Part shown: positions 17,248 to 26,661 of the stretch, in pieces | Numbering within the stretch: position 1 is the stretch's first letter | Layout: each line of letters begins with the position of its first letter | NCBI RefSeq assembly: GCF_011764545.1 | Contig: NZ_AP022870.1 | Span: forward strand, 5,440,001-5,504,000 | Direction of reading: 5' to 3' | Origin: Phytohabitans flavus | Lineage (GTDB): Bacteria; Actinomycetota; Actinomycetes; Mycobacteriales; Micromonosporaceae | DNA length: 64,000 nucleotides | Position numbers and translations under genes: made by a program | The notes under the pieces: model-generated | Told to the model about the DNA's origin: nothing | The model's database searches: none | What the model saw: only the letters and a program-made list of their open reading frames with translations

Positions 17248-17889
17248 TCACCCTGCCATCACTTCGCGGAGCAGGTCCAGGTTCTTGCTGATCACCGCCG
17301 TCACGCCGAGGCGGCGGGCGTGCGCGAGCGCTTCCGGCGTGTCCACCGGCCAGACCATCACGACCTCGACCGACTCGCGCAGCTCGGCGACGATCGCCGG
17401 GGTGAGCAGCTCGCGGCGGATCGATACCCCGTACGCCGGCTGCCGCCGCACCCGCGCGCGCAACCGCCCCAGCGTGAACCGGTTGCTGGACGAGTACACC
17501 CGCCGCACCGGGTCCTCGAACGAGTCGAGCATCTTCCACTGCTTCGTGCACACCGTGATCGGCGCGTCCGGGGCCGCCTCGCGCAACAGCGACGCGACCC
17601 TCGGCGCGAGCGCCGCGGCCGGACCCTTCAGGTCGAGCATCAACCGAGAGTCACCATTCGCGGCGGTGAGGACCTCGTGCAGCTCTGGGAGGACGATGTC
17701 GCGCCGCCGCTTGAGGATCCACGTGTCCCAGAGCCAGTCCGGGCCCAACGTCTTCATGTGGCGCACCTCGATCGCGCCCTTGAACAGGTGGATGTCGGCC
17801 TCTACAAGATCAACTCCGGCGTCGAGGGCGGTCCGCAGACCGATCGGGTCGTTTCCGGCGCGGTGCGCGATGGCCATGATTGGAGGCAC
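17248..17889 (-). CDS. Glycerophosphodiester phosphodiesterase family protein, cytoplasmic
   Basis: A 213-residue single GDPD domain without signal peptide. It has the N-terminal AHRAGN (usual HRG/HRGN motif slightly altered), the metal motif DLVEADIH and the final VTAVISKNLDLL strand, and it lacks part of the usual insert. Compared with the 250-residue family norm it is short. The altered motif leaves activity uncertain. It is the first gene of a probable operon with the LigD polymerase and the alcohol dehydrogenase and is divergent from the stress protein gene. Confidence 0.78.
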   Translation of the reverse strand: MPPIMAIAHRAGNDPIGLRTALDAGVDLVEADIHLFKGAIEVRHMKTLGPDWLWDTWILKRRRDIVLPELHEVLTAANGDSRLMLDLKGPAAALAPRVASLLREAAPDAPITVCTKQWKMLDSFEDPVRRVYSSSNRFTLGRLRARVRRQPAYGVSIRRELLTPAIVAELRESVEVVMVWPVDTPEALAHARRLGVTAVISKNLDLLREVMAG

Positions 17890-17983
17890 GACTCAGCGTA
17901 ACCCGGCTCGTTTGTCTGATCCTGTAGCGGGAAGCTGACGCCGGGTGGCACGCTGATGGCGAATGCGGCACGAGGAGGCTCTC

Positions 17984-18490
17984 ATGGCCACATCTTGGAC
18001 AGGGCCACCGGTCGGCGGTGCGGACACGCCCGCGCGACCCACGGTAAGCATGGTGAGCTACTCCGACTACCCCTCGGCCCAGCGGGCGGTCGACTACCTG
18101 TCGGACCACGAGTTTCCGGTCGAGCGCACGGCCATCGTCGGCACCGACCTGCGCCTGGTGGAAAACGTGCTGGGCCGTATGACCGTGGGCCGCGCCGCCC
18201 TGGCCGGCGTGGCCACCGGCGCCTGGTTCGGGCTCTTCATCGGCCTGCTGTTCGGCCTCTTCAGCGAGTCCAACTGGCTCGGCGTGATCCTCGCCGGCGT
18301 GCTGATCGGCGCGGTGTGGGGCGCGGTCTTCGGCGCGATCGCGCACGCGATGACCGGCGGTCGCCGCGACTTCACCTCGCGCAGCTCACTCCAGGCCGCG
18401 CAGTACGCGGTGACGGTCGACGCCGAGCACGCCGAGGCCGCCCGCCAGCTGCTCACCCGCCTCAACTGGCAGGCCAGCGGCGCCAGCTGA
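17984..18490 (+). CDS. General stress protein, YflT/GSP17M-like, with Gly-rich membrane segments
   Basis: A 168-residue protein. The N-terminal part (VSMVSYSDYPSAQRAVDYLSDHEFPVERTAIVGTDL) matches the heat-induced stress protein YflT fold. The middle holds two hydrophobic Gly-rich segments (WFGLFIGLLFGLF; VILAGVLIGAVWGAVFGAIAHAM), and the C-terminus repeats a ferredoxin-like strand-helix (YAVTVDAEHAEAARQLLTRL). The ATG at 17984 follows a GAGGAGG site, seven bases spaced. Such proteins are induced by general stress in actinomycetes; their biochemical role is unknown. Confidence 0.8.
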   Translation: MATSWTGPPVGGADTPARPTVSMVSYSDYPSAQRAVDYLSDHEFPVERTAIVGTDLRLVENVLGRMTVGRAALAGVATGAWFGLFIGLLFGLFSESNWLGVILAGVLIGAVWGAVFGAIAHAMTGGRRDFTSRSSLQAAQYAVTVDAEHAEAARQLLTRLNWQASGAS

Positions 18491-18523
18491 CCCGGGGGTC
18501 GGGACCGGCTGCGATTAGCGGCA

Positions 18524-20058
18524 CTAGGTGCCGAGGCGGAGTAGCGGTCCGAGCGTCTGGGCGGCCAGGACAAGGCCGACGACAAGGACCAGGGTCGCGG
18601 TGGCCAACGGGGTAGCGGCCGCGACCCTCCCGGAAACGGCGTCGACCCGGTGGGCGAGGCGTCCGTGCAGGTGAACCAGGAGAAGTCCGGCGGCGGTGAG
18701 GGCGGTGGCCATGCCCAGGCCGTAGGCAATGACGAGCAGGACCCCGAACCAGGTACGACCCAGCGCGATCGCGCCGAGCAGGACGATCAGGGCGGAGGGG
18801 CTGGGTACGAGGCCGCCCGCGACGCCGATACCGATCAGCCCTCGGCGGCCCGCCTTGCGGTGCGGATGCGGGTGCGGGTGACCGACCCGATGTGCGTGGT
18901 CGTGTTGATGCTGGTGCTGGTTTACCGGTGCGGCTGCGACGGCGACCAACTGCGGATTCGCGTGGGCGTGATCCCCGCACGGCAGGGGATCGGGCGCCCG
19001 CCGGCGCCTTCGCTGTGCCGTGAGTGCGGAGGTGAGCAGTCCGATTCCGATGGCGGCGATGAGCAGCCCGCTGGTGAGCCCGAGCCAGCCCAGGAGTGTT
19101 TCCCCGGCGAGGCTGGTGACGGTGGTGAGGAGCAGTCCGACTACGAGTACGCCGCTGGTGTGCGTGGCGGTGACGGTGACGCCGACGGTGATCGCGTCGC
19201 GGTAGTTGCCCTGGCGGCCGGCGATGTAGGCGGCCATGACCGACTTACCGTGCCCGGGTAGGGCGGCGTGGGCGGCGCCGAGCAGGAGGGCGAGCAGGAT
19301 GCCGAGCAGCCCGGCCAGTGGGGTGAGATGGTCCGATCCGACGATGTTGTTGAGCCGGTCCCCCAATGTGCCCACCGCGCGGCTCAACGGCCCTGCCATC
19401 GAAACTGATGCTTGGGCCACGCCGTCCGTGCCGGTGTTGCCTGGGGCGGTGCGGAGTTCGACTGTTCGTTGATTCAGGGGCGAGGCGAGCAGATCGTTGG
19501 GGTAGGTGCGGAGTTCGTCGCTGATACTCGTCGCGGGGACCGGGGATCCTTGATCCCTACTCCGTGGCCGGTGGCGGTGATCTCGTGCCAGCCGATCCGG
19601 TTCGGTTGGTAGCTGTCCCGCAGGGTTACGGTCGCCGGCCGGCGCAGGTCGGCGACGGCGGTGAGCTGGCATTCGGTTCTACCGGTTTGGAGGTTCGCCG
19701 CGCCGGGTCGGTAGGTGAAGTCAGCGCTGGTGACCTGCCATGGGAACGCTTTTCCACCGATGTCGATCCGCAGGTTGTCCGCGAACTGCTGGCAGGTGGT
19801 GATGGCGTGGTGGGCCCGCTCGGCGGGGCTGACCGTGCCGTCGCCATCTCCGTCGAGCGTGGCACGACGCTGGAGGGTGGGTATCTCGGCGTCGTCCAGG
19901 ACGGCGGTGTCGTCGATGCGGTCCGGGTGCAGGCGCAGGCCGTGGTAGTGGTTGACGGTGAAGTTGCCCAACGGGTGCGCGCTGGCCGGCGAGATCGGGG
20001 CGACGACGACCGCCACGGCGGCGAGCGCGACGAGTGCGCAGCGTCGCGGCCAGCTCAT
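18524..20058 (-). pseudogene. NicO/RcnA-type nickel-cobalt transporter with periplasmic N-terminal domain, frameshifted
   Basis: Two overlapping frames make one protein of about 510 residues if one base is added in the GGGG run at 19542-19545. The first part has a signal peptide and an external domain opening AHPLGNFTVNHYHGL, with an EF-hand-like loop (LDGDGDGTVSPAER). The second has six or more membrane helices, the NicO signature (GAAHAALPGHGKSVMAAYIAG), a cytoplasmic His-rich loop (QHQHQHDHAHRVGHPHPHPH) and a second ATHTSG-type motif. The family exports Ni/Co or other metals. It is the last gene of a coupled operon (its start overlaps the TPR stop by ATGA). Confidence 0.82.
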
Positions 20059-21419
20059 GCCGGGCCGCCGAGCGCGTCCAGGACGATACGCGCGATCGGC
20101 GCCTGGAGGACGTCGAAGTGCGGGTTGATCGCCAGTGCGGTGCTCAGATCCCGGCGGGCCTGGGCGCGGTGGCCGAGCGTCTCGTGGATCACCCCGCGGT
20201 GGTAGTAGAACGTCGCGTTGCGCCAGCCGAGGCTGGTGGCCGTCGTCGCGTACTCCAGCGCCTCGGTGTCGCGGCCGTTGCGATGCAGCGCCCAGGCCAG
20301 CGCGTCGGCGGCGAGCACGCTGCGGCGGGCCTCCCACTCGGCCTGTGCATGGGTGAGCGCCTCGGCGGGCTGACCGTGGTCGGCGAGGAAGGTCGCCGTG
20401 GTGAGGTGGTCGACGGCACCGTTGCCGGTGAGGAGTTCCCGCGCCGCGTCGACGAGCTCGTACTGCTCTTTCGCCTTGTCCGGCTGCCCGGCCGCGGTCA
20501 GCGCGTCGCCGTACTCGGCAAGGATCTCGGGTAGCGGCAACACCCGCGTGACGCGGTCGTATCCGTCGAGAGCCTCGGCCGTCTGGCCGAGGGCGGCCTG
20601 TGCCTTGGCACGGCCGGCGTGCAGCAGGCGGTACTCCGGGTCGGTCGCGATCCCTTGCTCGTACTGGCTGAGCGCTTCGGCCGGGTCGCCGTTGTTGAAG
20701 GCGAGTTCGCCGAGGTAGTAGCGACAGAAGGCGATGTCGGCCGGGGAGACTGCGTCGGTGAGTGCGCGTTGCAAAGCGTCGCGGGCCTTGGCCACCTGAC
20801 CGCGCTGTTCGAAGTCGTACGAGGCGCGGGTGAACGACGACACCCCGGGTTCGAGGTCCAGCATCCGCTGCAACGAGTTACGCGCCTGCTCGTACTCGCC
20901 GAGTTGGGTCAGGGCGTCGACCAGCACACCGTGGACGCTCCCGGCAGACGGGTTGACGCGTTCGGCCCGCCGACCCCAGTCGAGCGCGGCCTTGAAATCG
21001 TGGCGGGCGTTGGCCAAGGCGGCCATGCCGACCATGGCCTGCCAGTTCGTGGTGCTCTCCAGCTCGAGTGACCGCTTCAGCGAGCCATCGGCCTTCGGGT
21101 AGTAGGACGGGTCGGCGGTGATCCGTCCCTGCTGGACGTAGGCAGCCCCGAGCTGCGCCCAGGTCGACCAGTCCCTGGGCACCTCTTTGAGCCGCTGCTG
21201 CGCGGCTTCGATCGCCGATTCGAACGCCCGCCCACCCGCTTGCGGGCCGATGGGTACGGCCGGCCCGGGCTTGGCCCGTTCAGATCCGGAATCGTCGCGC
21301 CGGTCCCAGACGAGTGGTGTGCCGGCCACCAGCACGAGGCCGGCTAACACCAACACGACCGGCACACGCGTCCATCCCCGGGCGAAGGCGGCGACTCGCC
21401 GGGCGACCCGACTCTTCAT
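20055..21419 (-). CDS. Membrane-anchored tetratricopeptide repeat protein
   Basis: A 454-residue protein. One N-terminal membrane segment (VPVVLVLAGLVLVAGTPLVW, about residues 19-38) is followed by a large external region of about nine TPR-like helical pairs, for example TTNWQAMVGMAALANARHDF, PSAGSVHGVLVDALTQLGEY and PEYRLLHAGRAKAQAALGQT. TPR arrays are protein-binding scaffolds. It is intact, unlike its neighbours, and is coupled to the sortase-like gene upstream (ATGA overlap) and the NicO gene downstream (ATGA overlap). It probably organises the DUF4331/sortase/transporter system at the membrane; that is an inference from position. Confidence 0.82.
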   Translation of the reverse strand: MKSRVARRVAAFARGWTRVPVVLVLAGLVLVAGTPLVWDRRDDSGSERAKPGPAVPIGPQAGGRAFESAIEAAQQRLKEVPRDWSTWAQLGAAYVQQGRITADPSYYPKADGSLKRSLELESTTNWQAMVGMAALANARHDFKAALDWGRRAERVNPSAGSVHGVLVDALTQLGEYEQARNSLQRMLDLEPGVSSFTRASYDFEQRGQVAKARDALQRALTDAVSPADIAFCRYYLGELAFNNGDPAEALSQYEQGIATDPEYRLLHAGRAKAQAALGQTAEALDGYDRVTRVLPLPEILAEYGDALTAAGQPDKAKEQYELVDAARELLTGNGAVDHLTTATFLADHGQPAEALTHAQAEWEARRSVLAADALAWALHRNGRDTEALEYATTATSLGWRNATFYYHRGVIHETLGHRAQARRDLSTALAINPHFDVLQAPIARIVLDALGGPA

Positions 21420-22044
21420 GATCCATCTTTCGAGAGCATGGCGTAGGCGACGAGGTTGCCGCGGTAGCTGCCCGCTCGACGGTCGAAGTCACCGGTGCAG
21501 GTGATCAACCGCAGCTCGGCCCGCTCTTTCGGGGCGTAGACCTCGTTGGCCGGGAAGGCGGTCTTCGCGTACTCGGCGACGCGGTAGACGGTGAAGCGGC
21601 GGACCACGTTGTCGATACCCCGGACCTCGATGGCACTGCCCGGCTTCAGCTCTCTCAGCCGGTAGAAGACGGCAGGGCCGTCTTCCGAGTCGACGTGTCC
21701 GGCGATGACCGACGGTGGGCCGCCACCTTCGCCGGGGTCGGGCCATTGGCGTACCAGCCGGCGACCTGATAGTCCGACGGGACGGTGAGAGTCCCGTCCG
21801 GGTTGCGGTTGAGATCCACCAGGGGCGTCCGGACGCCGATCGACGCGATGGTGAGCTCGGCGGGCGGTGCGTTTTCCGCCGGCAGCCCCACGACCTTCGG
21901 CTTACCTGAGGCGGCGGCGTACACCGGTGGCGCGACGCGCGGCGCCGGTGGGGATGCTGGTGCGCCCGTGTAGACGATGGCGAGTGCCATTCCGGCGGTC
22001 ACGAACGCCACGGCGGACGCCAGCCGCCAGCCGATGCGATTCAT
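21416..22044 (-). pseudogene. Class F-like sortase, frameshifted
   Basis: Two frames form one sortase of about 210 residues if one base is added near 21731-21737. The N-terminus has a signal anchor (MNRIGWRLASAVAFVTAGMALAIVY), then a Pro/Ala-rich spacer and the domain start LTIASIGVRTPLVDL. The second frame supplies the catalytic His in VIAGHVDS, the Cys in LRLITCTG and the Arg in RRAGSYRGN. Sortases cleave C-terminal sorting signals and attach proteins to the cell wall. Its likely client is the DUF4331 protein encoded just upstream, which ends in a membrane segment plus arginines. The stop overlaps the TPR start. Confidence 0.82.
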
Positions 22045-22105
22045 CGCCGTCTCCTTCCGGCCCGGGGTGCGGCGCGACCAGCTCGTCGCGCCGCACCCGC
22101 GAGGT

Positions 22106-23737
22106 TCACTTACCGCTGACCGCCGTGGTGCTCAGACCGGTCCGCCGGCGACGCCGGGCGAGGACTAGCCCGGCACCGAGGAACGCGATGGCGCCAAGCC
22201 CGCTGGCGAGCCGTACCCAACCGGTCGCCGTGGGGCCGTGCCGCCGGCACCGCCGGGGACGCCGCCGGACGGCATGCCGACGTCGATCTGGTTCACCGCG
22301 ACATTGCTCGGCAGCGCGAGGTACGGGAACGTCTTCCCGAACGGCACGTTGTTCGTGTTGACCTTGTCGCCCGCGGCCAGCGCCGGCACCAGGGCACCGG
22401 TCTGGGCCGCGCCCTCGAACGCCTGCAACTCGATGTCGAGCACGTCGTCGGCGAGCCGGCGCCCGTTCGGGAAGCCCTGGTTGTCACCGGCCAGTACGCC
22501 GAGACGGTTCGGGTTGGTGGTCACCGGCACGCTCATGTTGAGCCGCAGCTCCTCCGCCGGCACGAAGTTCTTCGGGTCGACATCGCCGTTGAGGATCTGC
22601 GAGTTCAGATCGGCCTGGATCGGCGGCGTCGAGCCGTCCAGCGTCGGCGCGTCCTTCGCGATGCCGGTCAGGAAGATCTCCACCAGGTCGTTGCGCGGGG
22701 TCGCCGGAGCCGGGATGTTGTAGAGCGTCTGGATCACCTGCGGCAGCTCCGGATTCAGCACCCGGTCCACCAGCGCCTGGTTCTTGGCGTCGTCGGCCGG
22801 CGTACTGGCGTTGAAGGCATCCTTTTGGTTTGCCGCCGGCACCAGCTCGTTTACCAACGGGTTGCCCAGACGGGACACCTGGACCTGCGCACCACTGGCC
22901 TCCGCATCCTTGACGTTCATGCTCGCCTTGGACGTCGCGCTCCAGATCCCGATCACCGGGTTCTTCGTCTCGTCCCCGTTCAGCGCCAGCGCCGATTTGG
23001 GCACCTGCAAGGCGATGGACTGCACGTTGTAGCCGGCAAGGGTGTCCTGACCACGCTCCGAGAGGTTGGCGCCGTAGATCAGATCAAAGACCCGCAGGTC
23101 CAGGAAGAACGGATCCTCGGCCTGGCCCACGTACGTCACCCCGCCGCCCTCGACGGGTGTGATCGCCTGGGTACGCAGGCGCCCATAGTTCGGTATTGAG
23201 GCCGGGCCCACGTTTGACGGGCCACGATCCCGTCCTCGACCAGCACCCGCTCGCTCTTACCGCTGATCGCGGTCAGGGTGTACCGCTGCTTGAACAGCAG
23301 CGTCGGGTCGGTCAGGTTATTGACCACCCCGTTGTTGTAGAGGAATGTTTTCCCGTCCCGCTGGTCGTCGTTGGTGAACACCCACCGGTACGTGATGTCC
23401 GCAACGGCGTCACCATTGTTGTCGATGTTGATGTCATAGTTCGCGTTCGTCTGGAAGAAGTAGAAGTTTGGCCCGCCATTCGGCTCCTGAAAAGGCAACC
23501 AGTTCGCGATCAACGTGACCGTGTCCTGCTTGTCCGGGCTGACGAACGCGTACACATCGGTGTTGTCGACCGTCGGATCCCCGCGATCAGTGGCGCCTCC
23601 CGGTGACTCGACGCATCGGCGACCTCCGTGACGAGACTTGCCCCACCGCCGCCGGCGACCACGGCGAGCGCTAAGGCCGCCGTACCACACACCAAGGGCC
23701 CATGCCCTGGCCTGCGTAACACTCTGCTCCGTGCCAT
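22106..23737 (-). pseudogene. DUF4331 surface protein with C-terminal anchor, three frameshifts
   Basis: The intact protein would be about 540 residues. A signal peptide (MARSRVLRRPGHG...) leads to the family hallmark ASSHREAPLIAGDPTVDNTDVYAFVSPD, which in this sequence is split at the C run 23579-23582. A second break is at 23213-23215 and a third near 22236. After the third break the alternative frame gives a C-terminal sorting-like tail: TATGWVRLASG, a hydrophobic stretch and RRRRR. DUF4331 proteins are extracellular and of unknown function. The start has a GGGGGAAG site. It is first in an operon with the sortase, TPR and NicO genes. Confidence 0.82.
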
Positions 23738-24058
23738 ATCCGACTTCCCCCGCAACAGCTTCAACCGATGAGGCAAAACACAGTCAGGGCCGATTCAAAC
23801 CGGCATCATGACGTGAGCTGCGAGAAATCTCTGACGTTCCCCGATAGCGTGGAGGCCAGAGCCGCGGCAGGGCGGCCGCAGCGTCAGGCTCACACCCGCG
23901 AGCGGCGACCTCATCGTTATGGGCGGCCGCTGCCAGCGCGACTGGCGCCACGCGGTGCCGAAGCAGGCGACGCCCGCTGGCGCCCGAATCAGCGTCAACT
24001 TCTCCAGCCTCACCCAGGCAACCCGCGACTAGCGCGCCCGCTGTTCGCGTTCAGCGGG
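23738..24058. other. Intergenic region, DUF4331 operon promoter side
   Basis: About 320 bases between the DUF4331 start and the end of the Ada/AlkA gene. It must contain the promoter of the DUF4331 operon on the minus strand. Short open frames occur, but none shows a ribosome site or recognisable protein. No repeat or strong palindrome was seen. Confidence 0.5.
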
Positions 24059-25399
24059 TCAGAGCGGCCGGGGCAACTCGTCGGCGAGCAGGTGGGTGGC
24101 GGCGAGCGCGCGCCAGGGCCGCCACGCCTGCGCGACCGCCACCGCGTCCGGGCCCAGGGCCGCCACCAGCGCCGGGTCGCCAGCCGGAAACGCGTCCCGC
24201 TCCCCAAGCCGCATCGCGAGGTGGTGGGCGGCCGCGTCGCCGATACCCGGGATGGCGGTCAGCGACGCGACGAGGCCGGCCAGGTCGTCGGTGCCGTCCA
24301 GGCGGATCTCGCCGGCGCCGACCGCCGCGGCGAAGCGGCGGACCGGGTCGGGCACACCGGCGGCCGACGCGACGACCTCGGCGGCGGGAAACACGCGGTC
24401 CAGGCCACCGTCGAGGCCGGGCACCACCGGCCCGTGGTCCCGCGCCAGCCGGCCGAGCAGCTCGCGCGCCCCGGCGGTGTCGTGGTGCTGGCGGGCGATC
24501 GCCGCGACGCCCGCCTCGAAGGGTCCCCACGCGCCGGGCACCCGCAGCCCCGGCCGCTCCTTGAGCAGCGGCCCGACGATCGGGTCGCCGGCCAGGTGGC
24601 CGGTGGCGGCGAAGTCGACATCGAGGCCGAGCATGCGCCGCACGCGTTCGACGACGTGGATAAGCCCCTCCCAGTAGGGCAGGTGGGCGCGGAGCAGCAG
24701 GTGGTCGTGGCCGCCCCGCCAGATCTCGAGCAGGCCCGGCCCGCCGTCGAGCGTGATGGTGCGGCGGTAGGTGCCGCCGTCGACGGCCTCGACGCCCGGG
24801 ATCGCCCCGCCGGCGAGGAACGCGAGCGTCGCGTCCCAGTCGTACGGCGGCTCTACCGGCAGCCGCAGCCCCAGCCCACCGTCGGCGGTCAGCCGGTCCG
24901 CGCGCCGCCGCCGCTCACGCAGGGCCTGGGGCGTGGCCCGGAAGACCTCGCGCATGGTGCGGTTGAACTGCCGCAGGCTCCCGAACCCCGACGCGAACGC
25001 CACGTCCGCCACCGTCAGGTCGGTGTCGTCCAGCATCCGCCGCGCGAAGTGCGCCCGCCGCGAACGGGCGAACTGGTCGGGCGTCACGCCGAGGTGCTCG
25101 TGGAACAGGCGCCGCAGGTGCCGGCTGGACATGCCGAGCCGCCGCCCGAGATCCGCCTCGGTGCCCTCGTCGAGCGCCCCGCCGATGATGAGCTGCACCG
25201 CGCGGCAGACCAGCTCGGGCGCGTCCCAGGGCAGCTCACCGGCGATGCGGTAGGGGCGGCAGCGCAAGCACGCGCGAAAGCCGGCCGCCTCCGCGGCGGC
25301 GGCCAGCTCGAACGTGCGGACGTTCTCCGCGCGCGGCCGCGCACCGCAGCCCGGCCGGCAGTAGATGCCGGTCGTGACCACGGCGGAGTACGTCGTCAT
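24059..25399 (-). CDS. Ada-like regulator fused to AlkA DNA-3-methyladenine glycosylase
   Basis: A 446-residue fusion. Residues 1-60 form an Ada zinc/methyl-acceptor domain with cysteines in IYCRPGC and CLRCRPY; an AraC-type double HTH follows (LGRRLGMSSRHLRRLFHEHLG, VADVAFASGFGSLRQFNRTMREVF). The C-terminal half is an AlkA glycosylase with the helix-hairpin-helix AIPGIGDAAAHHLAMR and a downstream Asp (GDPALVAAL). Such proteins sense methylphosphotriesters and remove alkylated bases. The N-terminus starts a little later than in typical homologues but keeps all four zinc cysteines. It sits just after the monooxygenase gene (10 bases). Confidence 0.9.
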   Translation of the reverse strand: MTTYSAVVTTGIYCRPGCGARPRAENVRTFELAAAAEAAGFRACLRCRPYRIAGELPWDAPELVCRAVQLIIGGALDEGTEADLGRRLGMSSRHLRRLFHEHLGVTPDQFARSRRAHFARRMLDDTDLTVADVAFASGFGSLRQFNRTMREVFRATPQALRERRRRADRLTADGGLGLRLPVEPPYDWDATLAFLAGGAIPGVEAVDGGTYRRTITLDGGPGLLEIWRGGHDHLLLRAHLPYWEGLIHVVERVRRMLGLDVDFAATGHLAGDPIVGPLLKERPGLRVPGAWGPFEAGVAAIARQHHDTAGARELLGRLARDHGPVVPGLDGGLDRVFPAAEVVASAAGVPDPVRRFAAAVGAGEIRLDGTDDLAGLVASLTAIPGIGDAAAHHLAMRLGERDAFPAGDPALVAALGPDAVAVAQAWRPWRALAATHLLADELPRPL

Positions 25400-25409
25400 G
25401 GCGCCATGC

Positions 25410-25706
25410 TCAGTGCGCGACCAGCAGCTCGTGGTCGATCTCCACGAACTCGACGATAAGCCCCGCGAACTCCCCCGCGATCAGCTCGCGGTAGGCAGCC
25501 GACGAGGTGTGCGCGTCGTACGCCGCCTGGTCCGCGAAGTGCTCGACGAAAAGCAGATAGTCCGGCTGCGTCGAGTCGCGGTACACCCGGAAGGAGAGGG
25601 TCCCCTCCTCGACCGCCGGCCCCTTCGGCGCGAACTCCCGCACCACCGCCTCCGCCTTCGCCTGCATGCCGTCCTTGAGCTTGATGGGAAACACCTTTGC
25701 CAGCAC
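25410..25706 (-). CDS. Putative quinol monooxygenase (ABM domain)
   Basis: A 98-residue small protein with the dimeric alpha/beta-barrel ABM pattern: LAKVFPIKLKDG, the strand GTLSFRVYRDSTQPDYLLFVEHFAD and a C-terminal strand. These small cofactorless monooxygenases (YgiN type) act on quinols or polyketide intermediates. The GTG start is used because AGGAGG lies nine bases upstream, whereas upstream starts have no site. It probably shares a transcript with the Ada/AlkA gene. Confidence 0.83.
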   Translation of the reverse strand: MLAKVFPIKLKDGMQAKAEAVVREFAPKGPAVEEGTLSFRVYRDSTQPDYLLFVEHFADQAAYDAHTSSAAYRELIAGEFAGLIVEFVEIDHELLVAH

Positions 25707-25787
25707 GGAATTTCTCCTCCTGATTGATGGTCGTTCTCGCAGGAGAGAGCTTTCCGGCCCCGACCCGCCGGGTCTGGCCATATCTGG

Positions 25788-25909
25788 ACATCAGTGGTAG
25801 GCCAGCTCGCCGGCCTCGATGGGAGCGGTGAGCCGGCTCTCCTCCGGAGCGAGCGGACAAGCCCACCGGTCGTCGTACGCGCAGCTGGGGTTGTACGCAT
25901 CACAAATGT
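25788..25909 (-). pseudogene. Detached 3' end of a DUF1684 gene
   Basis: About 120 bases nearly identical to the 3' end of the complete DUF1684 gene at 26662-27282. The same residues can be read in the same orientation: YNPSCAYDDRWACPL, then APEESRLTAPIEAGEL and a stop at 25791. The rest of the gene is absent, and similarity fades where the frame reads FNICDAY instead of FNYAY. The toxin-antitoxin pair lies between this fragment and the complete gene. Confidence 0.75.
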
Positions 25910-26063
25910 TGAATGACTGCCCACAGCGTCGGCGAGGCCAGACGCTGGCGACGGGCCTCCGACCAGCTGGTTCGGTCACCCTTGGCACGCTTGTCGCGTC
26001 GGGCGATGGCGGGGGCCCTCGCACGGCACCCCGCCTCGGCGGGTCGAGCGGTAGCATAAAAGT

Positions 26064-26312
26064 ATGACCGTCAAGCTCAGCATCAGCGTGCCCGACGACG
26101 TCGCCGCCTACCTACAAAGCCAGGGCAACGCGTCCGCCGCCATCGTCGATGCCGTGCGGCGCGTCCTGCCGCAGGCACGCCGCGAGCGGCAGCGGGCGGC
26201 AGCTCAAGCCTACGGAGAGTACATGCGCCGCCGGTCGGCACAGCAGGCCGAGGACGACCAGGCGATGATCGAACACAGCAACGACATCGCCCTACGCGAC
26301 GCCCAGTGGTAA
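26064..26312 (+). CDS. Antitoxin, ribbon-helix-helix type
   Basis: An 82-residue protein with a short N-terminal strand (VKLSISVPDDVAAYLQSQ) like RHH antitoxins (MazE/ParD style), then a long charged C-terminal arm (RRERQRAAAQAYGEYMRRRSAQQAEDDQ) of the kind that covers the toxin. A TAGCAT-type -10 element is close to the ATG and no ribosome site is visible, so the transcript may be leaderless. The stop overlaps the toxin start, so the two are coupled. Probably represses its own promoter. Confidence 0.8.
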   Translation: MTVKLSISVPDDVAAYLQSQGNASAAIVDAVRRVLPQARRERQRAAAQAYGEYMRRRSAQQAEDDQAMIEHSNDIALRDAQW

Positions 26313-26623
26313 GGCGCGGGCAGGTCTGGACTCTCCTACGCGGCGGTAGTCAGCATCGCGTCCTGGTGGTCAGCAACGACGAGTACAACAGCGTCGAAGA
26401 ACTCGCTATCTGGTCCCTGACCGTCGTTCGCGACGTACCGCACCCCAACCACCTGGTCGTCCGTCTCGATGCCGACGACCCGCTCACCGGCGCGTACGTC
26501 AGAATTCACAGTGTCGTGCAGATCCTGGACCGGACGGCGCTGCGCGACAACCACGGCTTCGTCTCGTACACGACCATGAACGCCGTCGAAGCAGCATTGC
26601 GCGAATTCCTCGAACTGCCGTAG
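26306..26623 (+). CDS. MazF/PemK-family toxin
   Basis: A 105-residue protein with the PemK/MazF fold: RRGQVWTLLRGG at the N-terminus, a RVLVVSNDEYN strand, then the HPNHLVVRL and SVVQILDRTAL segments. MazF toxins cut single-stranded RNA at short sequences; the typical N-terminal RGEIW motif appears as RGQVW. The GTG start lies inside the antitoxin stop region. It lies between two copies of the DUF1684 3' end, which suggests arrival as a unit. Confidence 0.82.
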   Translation: MVRRGQVWTLLRGGSQHRVLVVSNDEYNSVEELAIWSLTVVRDVPHPNHLVVRLDADDPLTGAYVRIHSVVQILDRTALRDNHGFVSYTTMNAVEAALREFLELP

Positions 26624-26661
26624 CAAAGGTCACCCGGGCCTCACCAACGCGGAGCCAGCCA

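Noticed and set aside
23795..24013. Short gene in the spacer before DUF4331
   Set aside because: No ribosome site, no recognised domain and Arg/Pro-rich composition typical of chance frames.
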